Position numbers and translations under genes: made by a program. Shown here one piece after another: positions 23,392 to 32,955 of a DNA stretch of 64,000 nucleotides. Location: positions 1,798,001 through 1,862,000 of the forward strand of contig NZ_LR734808.1 in the NCBI RefSeq assembly GCF_902506655.1, written 5' to 3'. The notes beneath the pieces were generated by a model. That model ran no database searches. It saw only the letters and a program-made list of their open reading frames with translations, and had not been told where the DNA came from. Source of the DNA: Marinoscillum sp. 108 (GTDB lineage Bacteria; Bacteroidota; Bacteroidia; Cytophagales; Cyclobacteriaceae). Positions within the stretch are counted from its first letter, which is position 1. Each line of letters opens with the position of its first letter.

Positions 23392-23603
23392 TAAATCAAT
23401 AATTAAATTATTAAAACAATATAGTTTTTAATCACAATGTGATGATTTAATAAGTGGATTAGCTATTCCTCCGTACAGAAGGATTCCATGACTATCGACT
23501 TGTGATGTTAGTTTTCCGGTGATCATTGATTATTATTTTTCAATTTCATTGACTCAGCAAACAATGCTTCAAACATTTATCGAAACTAACTTCTACCAAT
23601 CAA
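23392..23603. other. AT-rich gene-free gap
   Basis: 212 nt with no ORF of note and no clear hairpin; it separates two leftward genes. It must hold the promoter of the 23140-23391 gene, but no good element is visible. Confidence 0.4.
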
Positions 23604-24455
23604 TCATACTTCCTTAAAATAAATAGCATTGGGGGTTACATATTTCACTTCAACATCTAACTCAAATTTTTCCACATCCAAGTGGATCATTTTGTTACTT
23701 GACTTACCACTAAAACTTTCCACTAAACAAACTTTTGGTTCTTCAATTCCAAGTAGATGAACCACATGATATTGACCATGTTTATTTCCTCTATACTGAG
23801 CCTTGAACCGTTTTCCTTTTTGAATCAATTCAATATTCTCAGCTATTAATGGATTCTCTAATACCTTTTGTTCCTTGAATCCCAGCTGTTTCACCATAAT
23901 ATCCGATTCTAGTTGATATTGTATAAACTCAAAGAAATTGTCATCTACATCACGGTAAAAGATCAATGTATCTGAAATATTAATTGGGCCTTCCGGAAGA
24001 AAATAATCTTTCAAAAACTCATTCCCCTCCTTTGTTAGCTTTTTAAACGAAATAATAGATCCTGATTGAATCTTCTTGATCTTCCTTATCACGGCTGGGC
24101 ACCAGTCATGACCAACCCAAGCTGGAACAAAATCTACTCGCATTACCTTGTAAGCGGAAGGTAAAAGACCTGAATCAGTACACGGGTGCTTTGGCCAAGG
24201 TGGCCCAAGTTCATCAAAATACACCCTTCCCCCGACTTGAGATTGATAGAAAAATACTCTTCGGCCGCAAACTGGACAAATGGCGTTTGGATTAACATAT
24301 GATGAATATGAATTTTTATCCGTCCACAAGGATAAAAATTTCAGTGTATCACCATAGGATGGTTGAAGCACAATTTTATTATGCCCAAATCCTAAGTGTC
24401 CATCTCCACCCCAACCACAGGTGCATCCTGGTGGATGATTCCATGCGTTACACAT
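23604..24455 (-). CDS. Cysteine-rich N-terminal protein of unknown function
   Basis: A 283-residue protein that opens MCNAWNHPPGCTCGWGGDGH, then has NAICPVCGRRVFFYQSQVGGRVYFDEL and GPPWPKHPCTDS. Two cysteine pairs (CxC, CPVCG) plus His and further Cys look like one or two zinc sites. The strongly patterned first ~95 residues look like a conserved domain; the remaining ~190 residues are not recognised, with a possible small beta domain near FKAQYRGNKHGQYHVVHLLG. It has no membrane segment. Single gene, AT-rich. Confidence 0.65.
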   Translation of the reverse strand: MCNAWNHPPGCTCGWGGDGHLGFGHNKIVLQPSYGDTLKFLSLWTDKNSYSSYVNPNAICPVCGRRVFFYQSQVGGRVYFDELGPPWPKHPCTDSGLLPSAYKVMRVDFVPAWVGHDWCPAVIRKIKKIQSGSIISFKKLTKEGNEFLKDYFLPEGPINISDTLIFYRDVDDNFFEFIQYQLESDIMVKQLGFKEQKVLENPLIAENIELIQKGKRFKAQYRGNKHGQYHVVHLLGIEEPKVCLVESFSGKSSNKMIHLDVEKFELDVEVKYVTPNAIYFKEV

Positions 24456-24601
24456 AATGACTAAATTGTTGGATGATCAAAGTTATTCTTCTCTTCGAAT
24501 TAAGTTAATCAAAATACCAATATACACTTCCTACCACGAGCATGGCACTGGATGTCATCGGCTCAGAATCAGGTGATCCATGTGAAGGCCTCCCCTCACA
24601 A

Positions 24602-24634
24602 AAAAACCTCCACACATTTTGTGTGAAGGTTTTT
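24602..24634. terminator. Bidirectional hairpin terminator
   Basis: AAAAACCTCCACACA and TGTGTGAAGGTTTTT form a stem with one mismatch and a 3-4 nt loop, with A-run and T-run on either side. It lies just downstream of the leftward copper chaperone gene and would end the metal operon. Confidence 0.8.
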
Positions 24635-24675
24635 GGCACCGATCAGGTACGTTCATTAACAGATTGGCTTTCTGG

Positions 24676-24888
24676 TTAGCTCACCTTCTCCGCAGTGTAA
24701 CCTGCCTTTTCTACCACAGCGATCACCTCCGCTTCAGAAGCACCGGCTGTTTCTACGGTCAGGATTTTGTTCGGATTCAAGATATCTACCTCCCACTTAG
24801 CTATGCCTTCGGCAGCATCCAAATGAGGAGTCACATTCGCAAGGCAGCCACTGCACTTGATCGTGGTTTTGAATTTTAATGTACTCAT
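24676..24888 (-). CDS. Heavy-metal-associated (HMA) copper chaperone, CopZ-like
   Basis: A 70-residue HMA-domain protein: LKFKTTIKCSGCLANVTPHLD has the CxxC metal site (C12 and C15), and the fold ends in VIAVVEKAGYTAEKV. Such proteins carry Cu(I) to P-type ATPases. It is the last gene of the leftward copA operon, after the reductase, and is followed by a terminator. Confidence 0.88.
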   Translation of the reverse strand: MSTLKFKTTIKCSGCLANVTPHLDAAEGIAKWEVDILNPNKILTVETAGASEAEVIAVVEKAGYTAEKVS

Positions 24889-24982
24889 CGTTCTTTTATT
24901 TTGATTGTTTTAAACTTGATTCAAAGTTCGCGCTATCGGAGCGCGCTTATATTACACTTTTACCGCTTTGGGTTGCATCATT

Positions 24983-26023
24983 TCATCCATACTGTAGCAC
25001 TAGCTTTTCGGATTGAGGAAAGCCAGAACACAGCAATACATACCCCCGCTCCACCTCATCATCCGGCAGGGCGTAGTTTGTTTTCATATTCAGTTGGCCG
25101 GATACCAACCTCACCTTACAAGCTCCACACATGGATTCTTTGCAGGAATGTGGCAGTCGGATCCCGGCATCCAGCGCCGACTTCAATACCGACTGGTTGC
25201 TCTCAGCCTTAAAAGTGATCGGCTCACCATTCAAATCTTTGATCTCCACCTGCGTATAGGCCTCTGGTTTGTCATCCCGGTTTTCAATGCCTGGCATCCC
25301 TGAGAAGGCCTCCATTTTGATCTGGTCTGCAGACAGGCCAAGGATGGTTAAAGACTCTACCGAAAGATTCATGAGCGCTTCTGGTCCACAGATGAACACC
25401 TCGGGGGTTTCCTTCCAATAGGCATCCACATACTTTTGAAAATCAAAACGGTTGAGCTTGCGGAAGAAGGTGTTTTCCTGCTTCTCCAGGCCCGCATCCT
25501 CTGCAGACAGGAAGTGCCTCACCTCCAGTCTTCCGGTGTACTTTCGTTCCAGATGATCGAGCTCTTTCTTAAATATGATCGATTCTGAGCTTCGGTTGGC
25601 ATAGAGCAGAGTGACCCGGCTTTCGGGTTCCTGCGCCAATATGGATTTCATCATGGCATACAGGGGCGTGATACCACTGCCTCCGGCCACCATCAGCACC
25701 CTTCTTGCCACTCCAAAGGTGGTGGTAAACCGGCCATTGGGCGGGCTCACCGATACCTCATCGCCTGCACGGAGTTGCTCCCCAATGAAATTGGAAGCCA
25801 GTCCACCCGCTACCTTTTTGATGGTAACGGATGGCGGCTCGCCAATAAACGAAGAAGAGGAAAATGAATATTGTCTTACTACTTCCTGACCATTGATCTG
25901 CAGGAAAAAATTCAAAAACTGACCAGGGAGATACTGCGCGATCGAAGGAGCATTTTCCAGCACCAGGGTAAATGCTTCCCTGGTTTCCTGAATGATCCTT
26001 TCAATTTTGACTCGTGTTTTCAT
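24983..26023 (-). CDS. Ferredoxin-NADP reductase-like flavoprotein with 2Fe-2S domain
   Basis: A 346-residue protein. FAD-binding beta-barrel (about 1-100) with RQYSFSSSS; NAD(P)-binding Rossmann domain (about 105-235) with LMVAGGSGITPLYAMMKSIL and FICGPEALMNL; a C-terminal plant-type 2Fe-2S ferredoxin (about 255-346) with CKESMCGACKVRL and CSGFP. This order matches phenylacetate/Hmp-like oxidoreductases. Lying between copA and the chaperone, 11 nt from copA, it probably supplies reducing power in copper handling, but the acceptor is not known. Confidence 0.9.
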   Translation of the reverse strand: MKTRVKIERIIQETREAFTLVLENAPSIAQYLPGQFLNFFLQINGQEVVRQYSFSSSSFIGEPPSVTIKKVAGGLASNFIGEQLRAGDEVSVSPPNGRFTTTFGVARRVLMVAGGSGITPLYAMMKSILAQEPESRVTLLYANRSSESIIFKKELDHLERKYTGRLEVRHFLSAEDAGLEKQENTFFRKLNRFDFQKYVDAYWKETPEVFICGPEALMNLSVESLTILGLSADQIKMEAFSGMPGIENRDDKPEAYTQVEIKDLNGEPITFKAESNQSVLKSALDAGIRLPHSCKESMCGACKVRLVSGQLNMKTNYALPDDEVERGYVLLCSGFPQSEKLVLQYG

Positions 26024-26034
26024 CGCCTTTGAAT

Positions 26035-28284
26035 TTAAATTTTAGATGCTTTCAGTCTAAGGCTATTGGCCACTACGGACACCGAGCTAAAGGCCATGGC
26101 GGCCCCGGCAATCATGGGATCCAATAAGAAACCATTGAATGGATACAAGACCCCAGCCGCAACCGGAATACCTATCAGGTTGTAGATAAACGCCCAGAAA
26201 AGGTTCTGACGAATACCCATGACGGTCTTGCTGGAGAGGTTGAGTGCTTTGGGAATGGACATCAGATCGGAAGTGATCAGGGTCATTTTGGCCACATCCA
26301 TGGCAATGTCGGAGCCTTTGCCCATGGCAATACTGACATCCGCCTGCGCAAGGGCATGGGAGTCGTTGATACCATCACCCACCATGGCCACCACTTTGCC
26401 CCGGGCCTGAAGTGCTTTCACGAAATCTGCTTTGTCCGAAGGCATCACTTCCGCTTTGAAATGCTGCAGCCCAACCTGCTCTGCCACGGCTGCAGCGGTT
26501 TGATGATTATCGCCTGTAAGCATATAGACCTCCACACCCCGATGCTGCAATGTCTGGATAGCTTGTCTGGAGCTGGCCTTCACCTGGTCTGCAATGGCCA
26601 GTACTGCCAGCACCTGCTCTTCATCCGCAAAATAAATGACCGTTTTGGCGTCTTGCTGTAGTCGGCCAGCCGCCTGAGTGAGCGGAAGGCTGATGCTGAT
26701 GTGATGTTCATCTATCAGTTTTCGGTTTCCTACAAGGTACAAGACCTCTCCGGACACCGCGCTGGCACCCCGGCCCGTGATGCTTTCAAAGGCCTCTATC
26801 TCCGCTGGCTGAATGTTATCGGCCTTCAGCTTATTTACCACGGCTTCCGCCAGTGGATGCTCGGAGACAGCCTCCAGACCTAGCAAAATCTGCATGGATC
26901 GATCCACGTTGCTTTCGCTGGTTCCCCAAATCATGTCGGTGACTACTGGTCTGCCTTCTGTGATGGTCCCTGTTTTGTCCAGGATCACAGCGTTTACTTT
27001 GTGAGCGAGTTCCAGGCTTTCGGCGTCCTTGATAAGGATGTTATGCTCTGCACCCTTGCCCACACCTACCATGATGGCCGTGGGAGTGGCCAGTCCAAGC
27101 GCACAAGGACAGGCGATGACCAACACCGCCACAGACGTCAGCAGGGCATGTGTAAAAGCATCATCTCCACCCACAATCATCCAGGTAATGAAGGTGATGA
27201 TGGAAATACCCATCACAATGGGTACAAAAATGCCTGCGATTTTATCGACCAGCTTCTGTACAGGAGCTTTGCTGCCCTGGGCTTCCTGTACCATCTTGAT
27301 GATTTGCGAGAGCAGGGTCTCACCGCCTACTTTCTCAGCTCTGAACTGAAATGAACTTTTTTGGTTGATGGTGCCGGCAAACACCTTGTCGCCCTTCGCT
27401 TTGGAAACGGCGATGGGTTCACCTGTGATCATACTCTCATCCACAAAAGATTCACCCCCGATCACTTCGCCATCTACCGGAATTTTCTCACCTGGCCTGA
27501 CTATGATGGTATAGCCCACCTGAACCGATGAAATGGGAATCTCTACTTCCTCCCCTTCAATCAAAGCCTTCAGGGTTTTCGGCTGAAGTCCCATGAGCTT
27601 TTTGATGGCGGATGAAGTATTGGATTTTGCTTTTTCCTCAAGAAGCTTACCCAACGAAATAAAAGTGATGATCACCACCGCCGCTTCATAGTACACATGC
27701 GGGTGGATGCCCCTACTATGCCAAAACTCTGGGAACAGGGTATTGAACAAGCTGTAAATAAAGGCTATTCCTGTACTCAGAGCCACCAAAGTATCCATGT
27801 TGGCTTTTCCATGTCTGGCTTGCTTAAATGCATTGATGAAGAAGGTTCTCCCAAACCAAAAAAGGATGGGTATGGTGAGCGCCAGTGAGATCCACCTTCC
27901 CTCGGTCCATTCCATAAAGAACATCCCAATGATGAACACAGGAAGTGTGAGCAGGGCAGACCAGATGGTTCGTTTTTTCACGTCCTGATAATGCTTCTGC
28001 TGAAGCTCCTGCTGCATTGCTGAAGGATCGTCCTCCCCCACAATGAGGTCATAACCGATGGATTGGACCGCCTGACGCAGGGTTTCCTGAGTGATTGAAT
28101 CTTCATACTCCACCAAAACCGAATTAGTAGCGAAGTTGACACTCGCTTTTTTCACACCCGGAGTGTGACTGATCATGGACTCCACACTGGAGGCACATGC
28201 TGCACAGGTCATCCCGGTCACCGGAAAGCTTTCCTTGATGACCTGATGAGATGTCGCGGATGATTTTTCTATTACCGTTTCCAT
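26035..28284 (-). CDS. copA: Copper-exporting P1B-type ATPase
   Basis: A 749-residue P-type ATPase. One N-terminal HMA domain with [12 protein letters not shown] (about 23-34); eight membrane helices; phosphatase motif TGEP; ion-site motif [10 protein letters not shown] (about 393); DKTGTITEG (phosphorylation Asp); [19 protein letters not shown] in the P domain. The CPC plus MetSer-type helix arrangement is that of Cu(I) exporters. It pumps Cu(I) from cytoplasm to periplasm. Downstream reductase and chaperone genes and upstream AraC-HMA regulators complete the operon. Confidence 0.95.
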   Translation of the reverse strand: METVIEKSSATSHQVIKESFPVTGMTCAACASSVESMISHTPGVKKASVNFATNSVLVEYEDSITQETLRQAVQSIGYDLIVGEDDPSAMQQELQQKHYQDVKKRTIWSALLTLPVFIIGMFFMEWTEGRWISLALTIPILFWFGRTFFINAFKQARHGKANMDTLVALSTGIAFIYSLFNTLFPEFWHSRGIHPHVYYEAAVVIITFISLGKLLEEKAKSNTSSAIKKLMGLQPKTLKALIEGEEVEIPISSVQVGYTIIVRPGEKIPVDGEVIGGESFVDESMITGEPIAVSKAKGDKVFAGTINQKSSFQFRAEKVGGETLLSQIIKMVQEAQGSKAPVQKLVDKIAGIFVPIVMGISIITFITWMIVGGDDAFTHALLTSVAVLVIACPCALGLATPTAIMVGVGKGAEHNILIKDAESLELAHKVNAVILDKTGTITEGRPVVTDMIWGTSESNVDRSMQILLGLEAVSEHPLAEAVVNKLKADNIQPAEIEAFESITGRGASAVSGEVLYLVGNRKLIDEHHISISLPLTQAAGRLQQDAKTVIYFADEEQVLAVLAIADQVKASSRQAIQTLQHRGVEVYMLTGDNHQTAAAVAEQVGLQHFKAEVMPSDKADFVKALQARGKVVAMVGDGINDSHALAQADVSIAMGKGSDIAMDVAKMTLITSDLMSIPKALNLSSKTVMGIRQNLFWAFIYNLIGIPVAAGVLYPFNGFLLDPMIAGAAMAFSSVSVVANSLRLKASKI

Positions 28285-28304
28285 TTTATATTGTTTTTAC
28301 TCTG

Positions 28305-28343
28305 CAAAATTATTCAGCCGGGGTAGTGCGATTGTTATACAAT
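28305..28343 (-). promoter_or_regulatory. Putative copA promoter and palindrome
   Basis: On the minus strand TAATTTTG (28312-28305) is an exact TAnnTTTG -7 element 20 nt before the copA ATG. Upstream lies ATTGT-TAT-ACAAT (28331-28343), a perfect 5-3-5 palindrome near the -33 region. It is a candidate site for one of the adjacent AraC-HMA regulators. No ideal -33 TTG is at standard spacing. Confidence 0.5.
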
Positions 28344-28355
28344 TCCGGCTATGGG

Positions 28356-28943
28356 TTACACCTTTTCATTGGAGTGATCCGGCACTATCAGGCCCTTACT
28401 CCTCTGAATCTGCTTGAAATGAGAAGGATTGAGGCCGGTCACCTTTTTGAATTGGGCAGAAAGGTGATGAGCACTGCTGTATCCTCTTTCGTAAGCGATC
28501 TGTGAGAGGGACTTGCCGGTGTACACAAGGGATTCCTTGACTACCTCTATCCGCTTTTCGATGTGATACTTTTCAATGGACTTCCCTTCCATTTGTGAGA
28601 ACAGCTCACTGAGTGTGTCGTAGTTCTGCATGAAATGCCGGGACAGACTTTCGGAGAGGGTAACACCCTGCTCACGGCCACTTCCTGCTGCTATCCACTG
28701 GTGAATGAATTCGCGGATTTCAAGAAATCTGGTCTCCCTCTTATCAGAAACCAGCTCAAACCCCAGCCCTGAGAGGATGGACCGAACTGTTGTTTTCTGC
28801 GGATCGTCTATAGGCTTGCAGAAGGTGACCTTCCCCAGGGAAATATCCCTGACAAACATTCCTGCCTTTTGCAGGCTTTCCCGGATAGTGAAAATGCAGC
28901 GACTGCAAACCATCCCTTTGATATTGACCTGAGTGCTTTCCAT
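28356..28943 (-). CDS. AraC-family regulator fused to an HMA metal-binding domain (second copy)
   Basis: A 195-residue protein. Residues 1-70 are an HMA-type domain with the metal motif GMVCSRCIFTIRESL (CxxC at 13 and 16); residues 95-195 are an AraC DNA-binding domain with LSQIAYERGYSSAHHLSAQFKKVTGLNPSHFKQ. The fusion suggests direct sensing of Cu(I) or another soft metal. It is paralogous to the next gene and lies 71 nt upstream of copA. An inverted repeat GTTCCAATTTT/AAAATTGGGAAC sits just upstream (28945-28972). Confidence 0.88.
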   Translation of the reverse strand: MESTQVNIKGMVCSRCIFTIRESLQKAGMFVRDISLGKVTFCKPIDDPQKTTVRSILSGLGFELVSDKRETRFLEIREFIHQWIAAGSGREQGVTLSESLSRHFMQNYDTLSELFSQMEGKSIEKYHIEKRIEVVKESLVYTGKSLSQIAYERGYSSAHHLSAQFKKVTGLNPSHFKQIQRSKGLIVPDHSNEKV

Positions 28944-29018
28944 CGTTCCAATTTTTAATCAAAATTGGGAACAATCTGCATTGGATGCATTACACAATCA
29001 CCCGGAAGGCTTACATGA

Positions 29019-29618
29019 TTATATGATCTGATCCAGCGGCTTCCTGGATTGGGTCTGTTGAATACTTTTCTTGAATTCGGTGGGTGACAACCCGATGATC
29101 TTTTTGAATTGATTGGACAGGTGCGCCACGCTGCTGAAACCCATCTTGTAGGCAATTTCTTTCACTGACAGCTCGTCGTAAAATAGAAACTCCTTCACTT
29201 TTTCCATCTTTTGGCGAATGATGTACTGCTCCAGCGTGATCCCTGCCATGCCTGAAAACAGGCTACTGAGATAGTTGTAGTCGTAATGGAGCTGGTCCGA
29301 CAGGTAAGCCGACCACTGAATGTGGGTATCGTAGGGATCACGATGATGAATGGTGTCAATCACCAGGGTCTTGATCTTCTCCAGCAACTGCACTTTACGA
29401 TCGTCGATTCGCTCAAAACCATTTTTGGCCAGTAGGTCATCCAATTGCTTCAACTCATCTCCTGACAGCTCTTTTTTGAGTTTCACTTCCCCCAAATCAA
29501 CAGATATAGGCTCTACCCCGATTTGCTCAAAAGCCTGCCTGACCACCATGACGCAGCGGGGGCAAACCATGTTTTTGATATGTAGCTGAGGGATTTCCAA
29601 GGTCATTCCAAATTGCAT
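29019..29618 (-). CDS. AraC-family regulator fused to an HMA metal-binding domain (first copy)
   Basis: A 199-residue paralogue of the neighbouring gene. The metal-binding region is IKNMVCPRCVMVVRQAFEQIG (CxxC), and the AraC domain is VKEIAYKMGFSSVAHLSNQFKKIIGLSPTEFKKS. The two copies share the same layout but differ widely in sequence, so they are old duplicates and may sense different metals or bind as a heteromer. First gene of the leftward copA-reductase-chaperone cluster. Confidence 0.88.
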   Translation of the reverse strand: MQFGMTLEIPQLHIKNMVCPRCVMVVRQAFEQIGVEPISVDLGEVKLKKELSGDELKQLDDLLAKNGFERIDDRKVQLLEKIKTLVIDTIHHRDPYDTHIQWSAYLSDQLHYDYNYLSSLFSGMAGITLEQYIIRQKMEKVKEFLFYDELSVKEIAYKMGFSSVAHLSNQFKKIIGLSPTEFKKSIQQTQSRKPLDQII

Positions 29619-29712
29619 AGTTAAGGTAAGAAAATAGATGGAGGAATGCTATGAAGACTGCTAACTTCATCGTAACAACTAAAACCTTCCATCATTTTCA
29701 CAAATCTATGGA

Positions 29713-31038
29713 TTAAAGCAGTTGAGTGATGAAGTGATTTACCAGTCCGAATAATGAGCTGATCACTATCCAGGTGATCATGTTCAGTTTAAATCGGTAC
29801 ATCGCCACAAATGAAACCACCACCCATCCTAAAATCGGGTAGTCAATTCCTCCTAAAGTCATTTCTTCAGGAAACACTATGGCCTTACCCAGATAAATGG
29901 TCAGGTTAAGGATCACTCCTACCACTGCTGCTGTCACCAGTGTCAAGGCTTGTTTGATCTTTTCATTTTCGCGTGTTTTTTCAATAATGGGTGCCCCTGC
30001 AAAGACGAAAAGGAAACATGGAACAAATGTGTAAAAAGTCGTAGCAACCAACCCTAATGCCCCCATCAACACAGAGCCGTCATAGTGGTTGTATCCCGCC
30101 ATAAAACCAACAAATACCAACACCATAACCAATGGTCCGGGCGTGGTTTCACCAAGTGCCAGGCCATCAATCATTTGGAGTTCGGTCAGCCAATTGAGTT
30201 GCTCCACACTTACCTGTGCTACATAGGGCAATACTGCATAAGCTCCACCAAATGTGACGAATGCGGCCTGTGTGAAAAAGAGTGAAAGCTGCTTCCAGAA
30301 GGAAAAATCACTACTGAACAGATAAAATAGTCCGATGGGAATCACCCAAAGCAAAGCCGCTGCGAACACCTGCCTAACCAACCTTCCAACTTTAAAACCG
30401 GCATCAGGCAAAAAATGATTGCGGTTGATAAAGTACTGCTCCTCATCCTTTGTCAGTTGCTCTTGTGCAGAAGTGGTCTGCTTAAACAGCGATGGAAGCA
30501 TTTTGCGTACCACAAAAGACAACAGCAAAGCTCCAATGATGATATATGGAAAGGGAGTATTAAAAAAGAACATTAGCACAAAGGCCATTCCTGCCAGTAG
30601 AAAGTGAAAGGTGGTATGCAATGATTTAGTGCCGATTTTTATCAGCGCCAGAATGACAATGGCCATTACCGCCGGCTTCAATCCACTAAACATGGCATAT
30701 ACCCAGGGGATATTGCCATAAGTAGCATATAAAGCCGATAGTCCACATAAGATGAACATGGAAGGAAGCACAAAAAACACACCCGCTACGAGGCCCCCTT
30801 TAGTCCCGTGCAGCAGCCAACCTGTGTAGGTAGCAAGTTGCTGAGCTTCAGGTCCAGGCAATATCATGGTATAATTTAGCGCATGGAGAAAACGACTTTC
30901 AGAAATCCATTTCTTCTTTTCAACCAGAAATTCGTGCATGATGGCAATCTGACCTGCCGGGCCACCAAAGCTGATAAATCCAAGCTTCAACCAGAACCAG
31001 CATGCTTCTTTAAACGACGGTTTTTTTAGATGATCCAT
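29713..31038 (-). CDS. chrA: Chromate transporter, ChrA family
   Basis: A 441-residue two-domain membrane protein with about 10-12 hydrophobic helices. The ChrA signature appears in each half: FGGPAGQIAIMHEFLVEKKKWIS (about 26-48) and TFGGAYAVLPYVAQVSVEQLNWL (about 260-283). The first loop has PGPEAQQLATYTGWL and the second has LALGETTPGPLVMVLVFVGFMAGY. Expected to export chromate or a similar oxyanion by a proton-coupled route. It sits between the copper regulators and the MFS pump on the minus strand, with no clear partner. Confidence 0.9.
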   Translation of the reverse strand: MDHLKKPSFKEACWFWLKLGFISFGGPAGQIAIMHEFLVEKKKWISESRFLHALNYTMILPGPEAQQLATYTGWLLHGTKGGLVAGVFFVLPSMFILCGLSALYATYGNIPWVYAMFSGLKPAVMAIVILALIKIGTKSLHTTFHFLLAGMAFVLMFFFNTPFPYIIIGALLLSFVVRKMLPSLFKQTTSAQEQLTKDEEQYFINRNHFLPDAGFKVGRLVRQVFAAALLWVIPIGLFYLFSSDFSFWKQLSLFFTQAAFVTFGGAYAVLPYVAQVSVEQLNWLTELQMIDGLALGETTPGPLVMVLVFVGFMAGYNHYDGSVLMGALGLVATTFYTFVPCFLFVFAGAPIIEKTRENEKIKQALTLVTAAVVGVILNLTIYLGKAIVFPEEMTLGGIDYPILGWVVVSFVAMYRFKLNMITWIVISSLFGLVNHFITQLL

Positions 31039-31237
31039 TGATAATTGATTATGGCTATTTACTCTCTATAACCACGTCCTTATTGTTTTATCTGGCCAAT
31101 GTTAATAAACAGTGTTGAATCGGGGGTTAGATATGGAGCATTTCACAATGGAAAAAAGAAATCTCTTTCTCTGCGACAAAATTGTGCAAGCAATAGCCGC
31201 AATTGTATAAAGTGTACGATCTGGGGTCGTCAGAATT

Positions 31238-31258
31238 TTGTGAAAATAAATTTCACAA
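31238..31258. promoter_or_regulatory. Palindromic operator before the MFS pump
   Basis: TTGTGAAA-ATAAA-TTTCACAA (31238-31258) is a perfect 8-bp inverted repeat ending 2 nt before the start codon. A further half-site TTTCACAA lies at 31141-31148. Such placement suits a repressor blocking transcription or translation start. The matching regulator is not adjacent. Confidence 0.6.
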
Positions 31259-31260
31259 CT

Positions 31261-32679
31261 ATGTCAAATTCAATGTCATTAAACACAAGCTCGCTCTACG
31301 AGAAACGTTGGGCAGCTTTAGCGGTTCTGTGTACCGCACAGTTTATGGTAATCATGGATACCTCCATCATCGGGGTGGCCTTGCCTGCCATACAAAGTGC
31401 GCTGAACTACACCCCATCAGGACTACAATGGATCTTCAATGCCTATGTGATCGTGCTGGGCGGGATGCTGCTTCTTGGCGGAAAACTCTCCGACCTGTAT
31501 GGCTCCAAGAATGTATTTCTATGGGGTTTTGGAGTGCTCACACTCGCATCATTACTCACCGGCATGGCCTGGTCTGAAACCTCCATGAATGTGGGAAGAG
31601 CATTACAAGGACTAGGATCGGCCCTCATTGCTCCTGCTGCACTTAACTTGCTCATGAGCATTTTCACGGATCCCAAGGAACTGGGCAAGGCCTTTGGTTT
31701 CTGGGGAGCAGCCGCTGCAGCCGGTGGTTCTGCAGGCGTATTCCTCGGCGGTGTACTTACAGAGTATATGTCCTGGAGATGGGTCTTTTTCATCAACATC
31801 CCCCTGGGAATACTGGTGATGCTATTGGGTGTTTCACTGCTCACGAATGGAAGCAAGCTACGAGGCAAAATTGACTATTTAAGTGCCCTGCTCGTAACCG
31901 CCGCTACCATGCTGATAGTATACACGCTTGTCATGGTAGAGCAAAATGGATGGACTTCTTTAACAACCATTGGTCTGTTTGCCATTGCACTGGCACTACT
32001 GATCTTATTCATTGTGATCCAAAAGCGCTCCAAATCTCCACTGCTTCCGTTGAGCATTTTCAAAGCACCGAATTTGTCTGCGGCCAATCTGGTGATGGCG
32101 CTAATGGCGGGAGCCTGGATTCCCATGTGGTTTTATCTGAACTTATACCTCCAGCAAACCCTTGGCTACACCGCCTTTTGGTCTGGAGTGGCGCTACTCC
32201 CGATGACCATTGCCATCATGATCCTGATGGTGGGTGTGAGTGGCAAAATGATTGAACGGTTCGGAATGAAGAACAACCTGGTGGCTGGGCTAAGTGTGCT
32301 TACGGCATCACTGGTGTGGTTCTCGACTGTCTCTGTGGACGGAAATTTCCTTGTGGATGTATTGGGTGCCTCTTTACTGGGCGCTGTTGGGATGTCGCTG
32401 GCGTACATTCCGGGAACCATGGCCGCCATGTCGGGTGCCAAACCTGAAGAAACCGGATTAGCCTCCGGCTTGGTTAACACTACTTATCAGGTGGGTTCCG
32501 CTATTGGTTTGGCCATCGTGGTGGCGGTAGCCATTGCCATCACCAATGGACTGGCACCGGACGGAGAAGTAACTACTGAGTCATTAACTGCGGGTTTTCA
32601 GGGTGCGTTCCGCACGGCTGCCGTCATCGGTGTGCTTGGAACCCTGGTGGCCCTGGTTGGGATCAAATCAGGGAAGTAA
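31261..32679 (+). CDS. MFS drug efflux transporter, DHA2 (14-helix) family
   Basis: A 472-residue transporter with about 14 helices, starting at MSNSMSLNTSSLYEKRWAAL rather than at the upstream ATG at 31099, whose leader has no membrane or signal features and would overlap the operator. Motifs: FMVIMDTSIIGVALPAIQ (motif D1), GGKLSDLYG (motif A), GSALIAPAALNLLM, and GVFLGGVLTEYMSWRWVFFINIP (motif C region). Similar to EmrB/QacA-type proton antiporters. Convergent with the mercury module and separated by a terminator. Confidence 0.92.
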   Translation: MSNSMSLNTSSLYEKRWAALAVLCTAQFMVIMDTSIIGVALPAIQSALNYTPSGLQWIFNAYVIVLGGMLLLGGKLSDLYGSKNVFLWGFGVLTLASLLTGMAWSETSMNVGRALQGLGSALIAPAALNLLMSIFTDPKELGKAFGFWGAAAAAGGSAGVFLGGVLTEYMSWRWVFFINIPLGILVMLLGVSLLTNGSKLRGKIDYLSALLVTAATMLIVYTLVMVEQNGWTSLTTIGLFAIALALLILFIVIQKRSKSPLLPLSIFKAPNLSAANLVMALMAGAWIPMWFYLNLYLQQTLGYTAFWSGVALLPMTIAIMILMVGVSGKMIERFGMKNNLVAGLSVLTASLVWFSTVSVDGNFLVDVLGASLLGAVGMSLAYIPGTMAAMSGAKPEETGLASGLVNTTYQVGSAIGLAIVVAVAIAITNGLAPDGEVTTESLTAGFQGAFRTAAVIGVLGTLVALVGIKSGK

Positions 32680-32694
32680 AGTTTCTTAAACAAG

Positions 32695-32728
32695 CCAAAG
32701 GACTGTGCATTGAAGCACAGGCCTTTGG
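32695..32728. terminator. Hairpin terminator between MFS pump and GDCCVxC gene
   Basis: CCAAAGGACTGTGC (32695-32708) and GCACAGGCCTTTGG (32715-32728) form a near-perfect 14-bp stem with a 6-nt loop. T-run is weak, but the convergent setting makes it a likely bidirectional terminator. Confidence 0.7.
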
Positions 32729-32741
32729 TCTTTGGCGTTCT

Positions 32742-32954
32742 TTAGCAATTGCAAGTTCCATTTTGCACCGGTGGGCACTTCTCACTCCCATAACTGCAGT
32801 ACACACAACAGTCGCCTTCTTTGGGTTTCAATACCTCATGACAGTTTTCACATTCATAGAAATATTGACATGCATCTGTTGGCATGGTTTCTTCTTTCTG
32901 ATGTCCGCATTTCGGACAGGTAATGGTTGATTTTAACTCTGCTGCTTTCTCCAT
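32742..32954 (-). CDS. GDCCVxC-domain protein of mercury resistance
   Basis: A 70-residue cysteine-rich protein starting MEKAAELKSTITCPKCGHQKEE; an in-frame start 8 codons upstream would overlap the MerTP stop. Motifs CPKCGH, CENCHEVL and GDCCVYCSYGSEKCPP are diagnostic of the GDCCVxC family found in mer clusters of Bacteroidota and Gammaproteobacteria. It probably binds Hg(II) or a thiol-metal; biochemistry not established. Last gene of the leftward arsR-merTP operon. Confidence 0.88.
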   Translation of the reverse strand: MEKAAELKSTITCPKCGHQKEETMPTDACQYFYECENCHEVLKPKEGDCCVYCSYGSEKCPPVQNGTCNC

Positions 32955-32955
32955 T

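Noticed and set aside
31099-31260. 162-nt N-terminal extension of the MFS gene from the ATG at 31099
   Set aside because: It crosses a perfect palindromic operator and encodes a basic, Cys-containing leader unlike the family; ATG 31261 is preferred.
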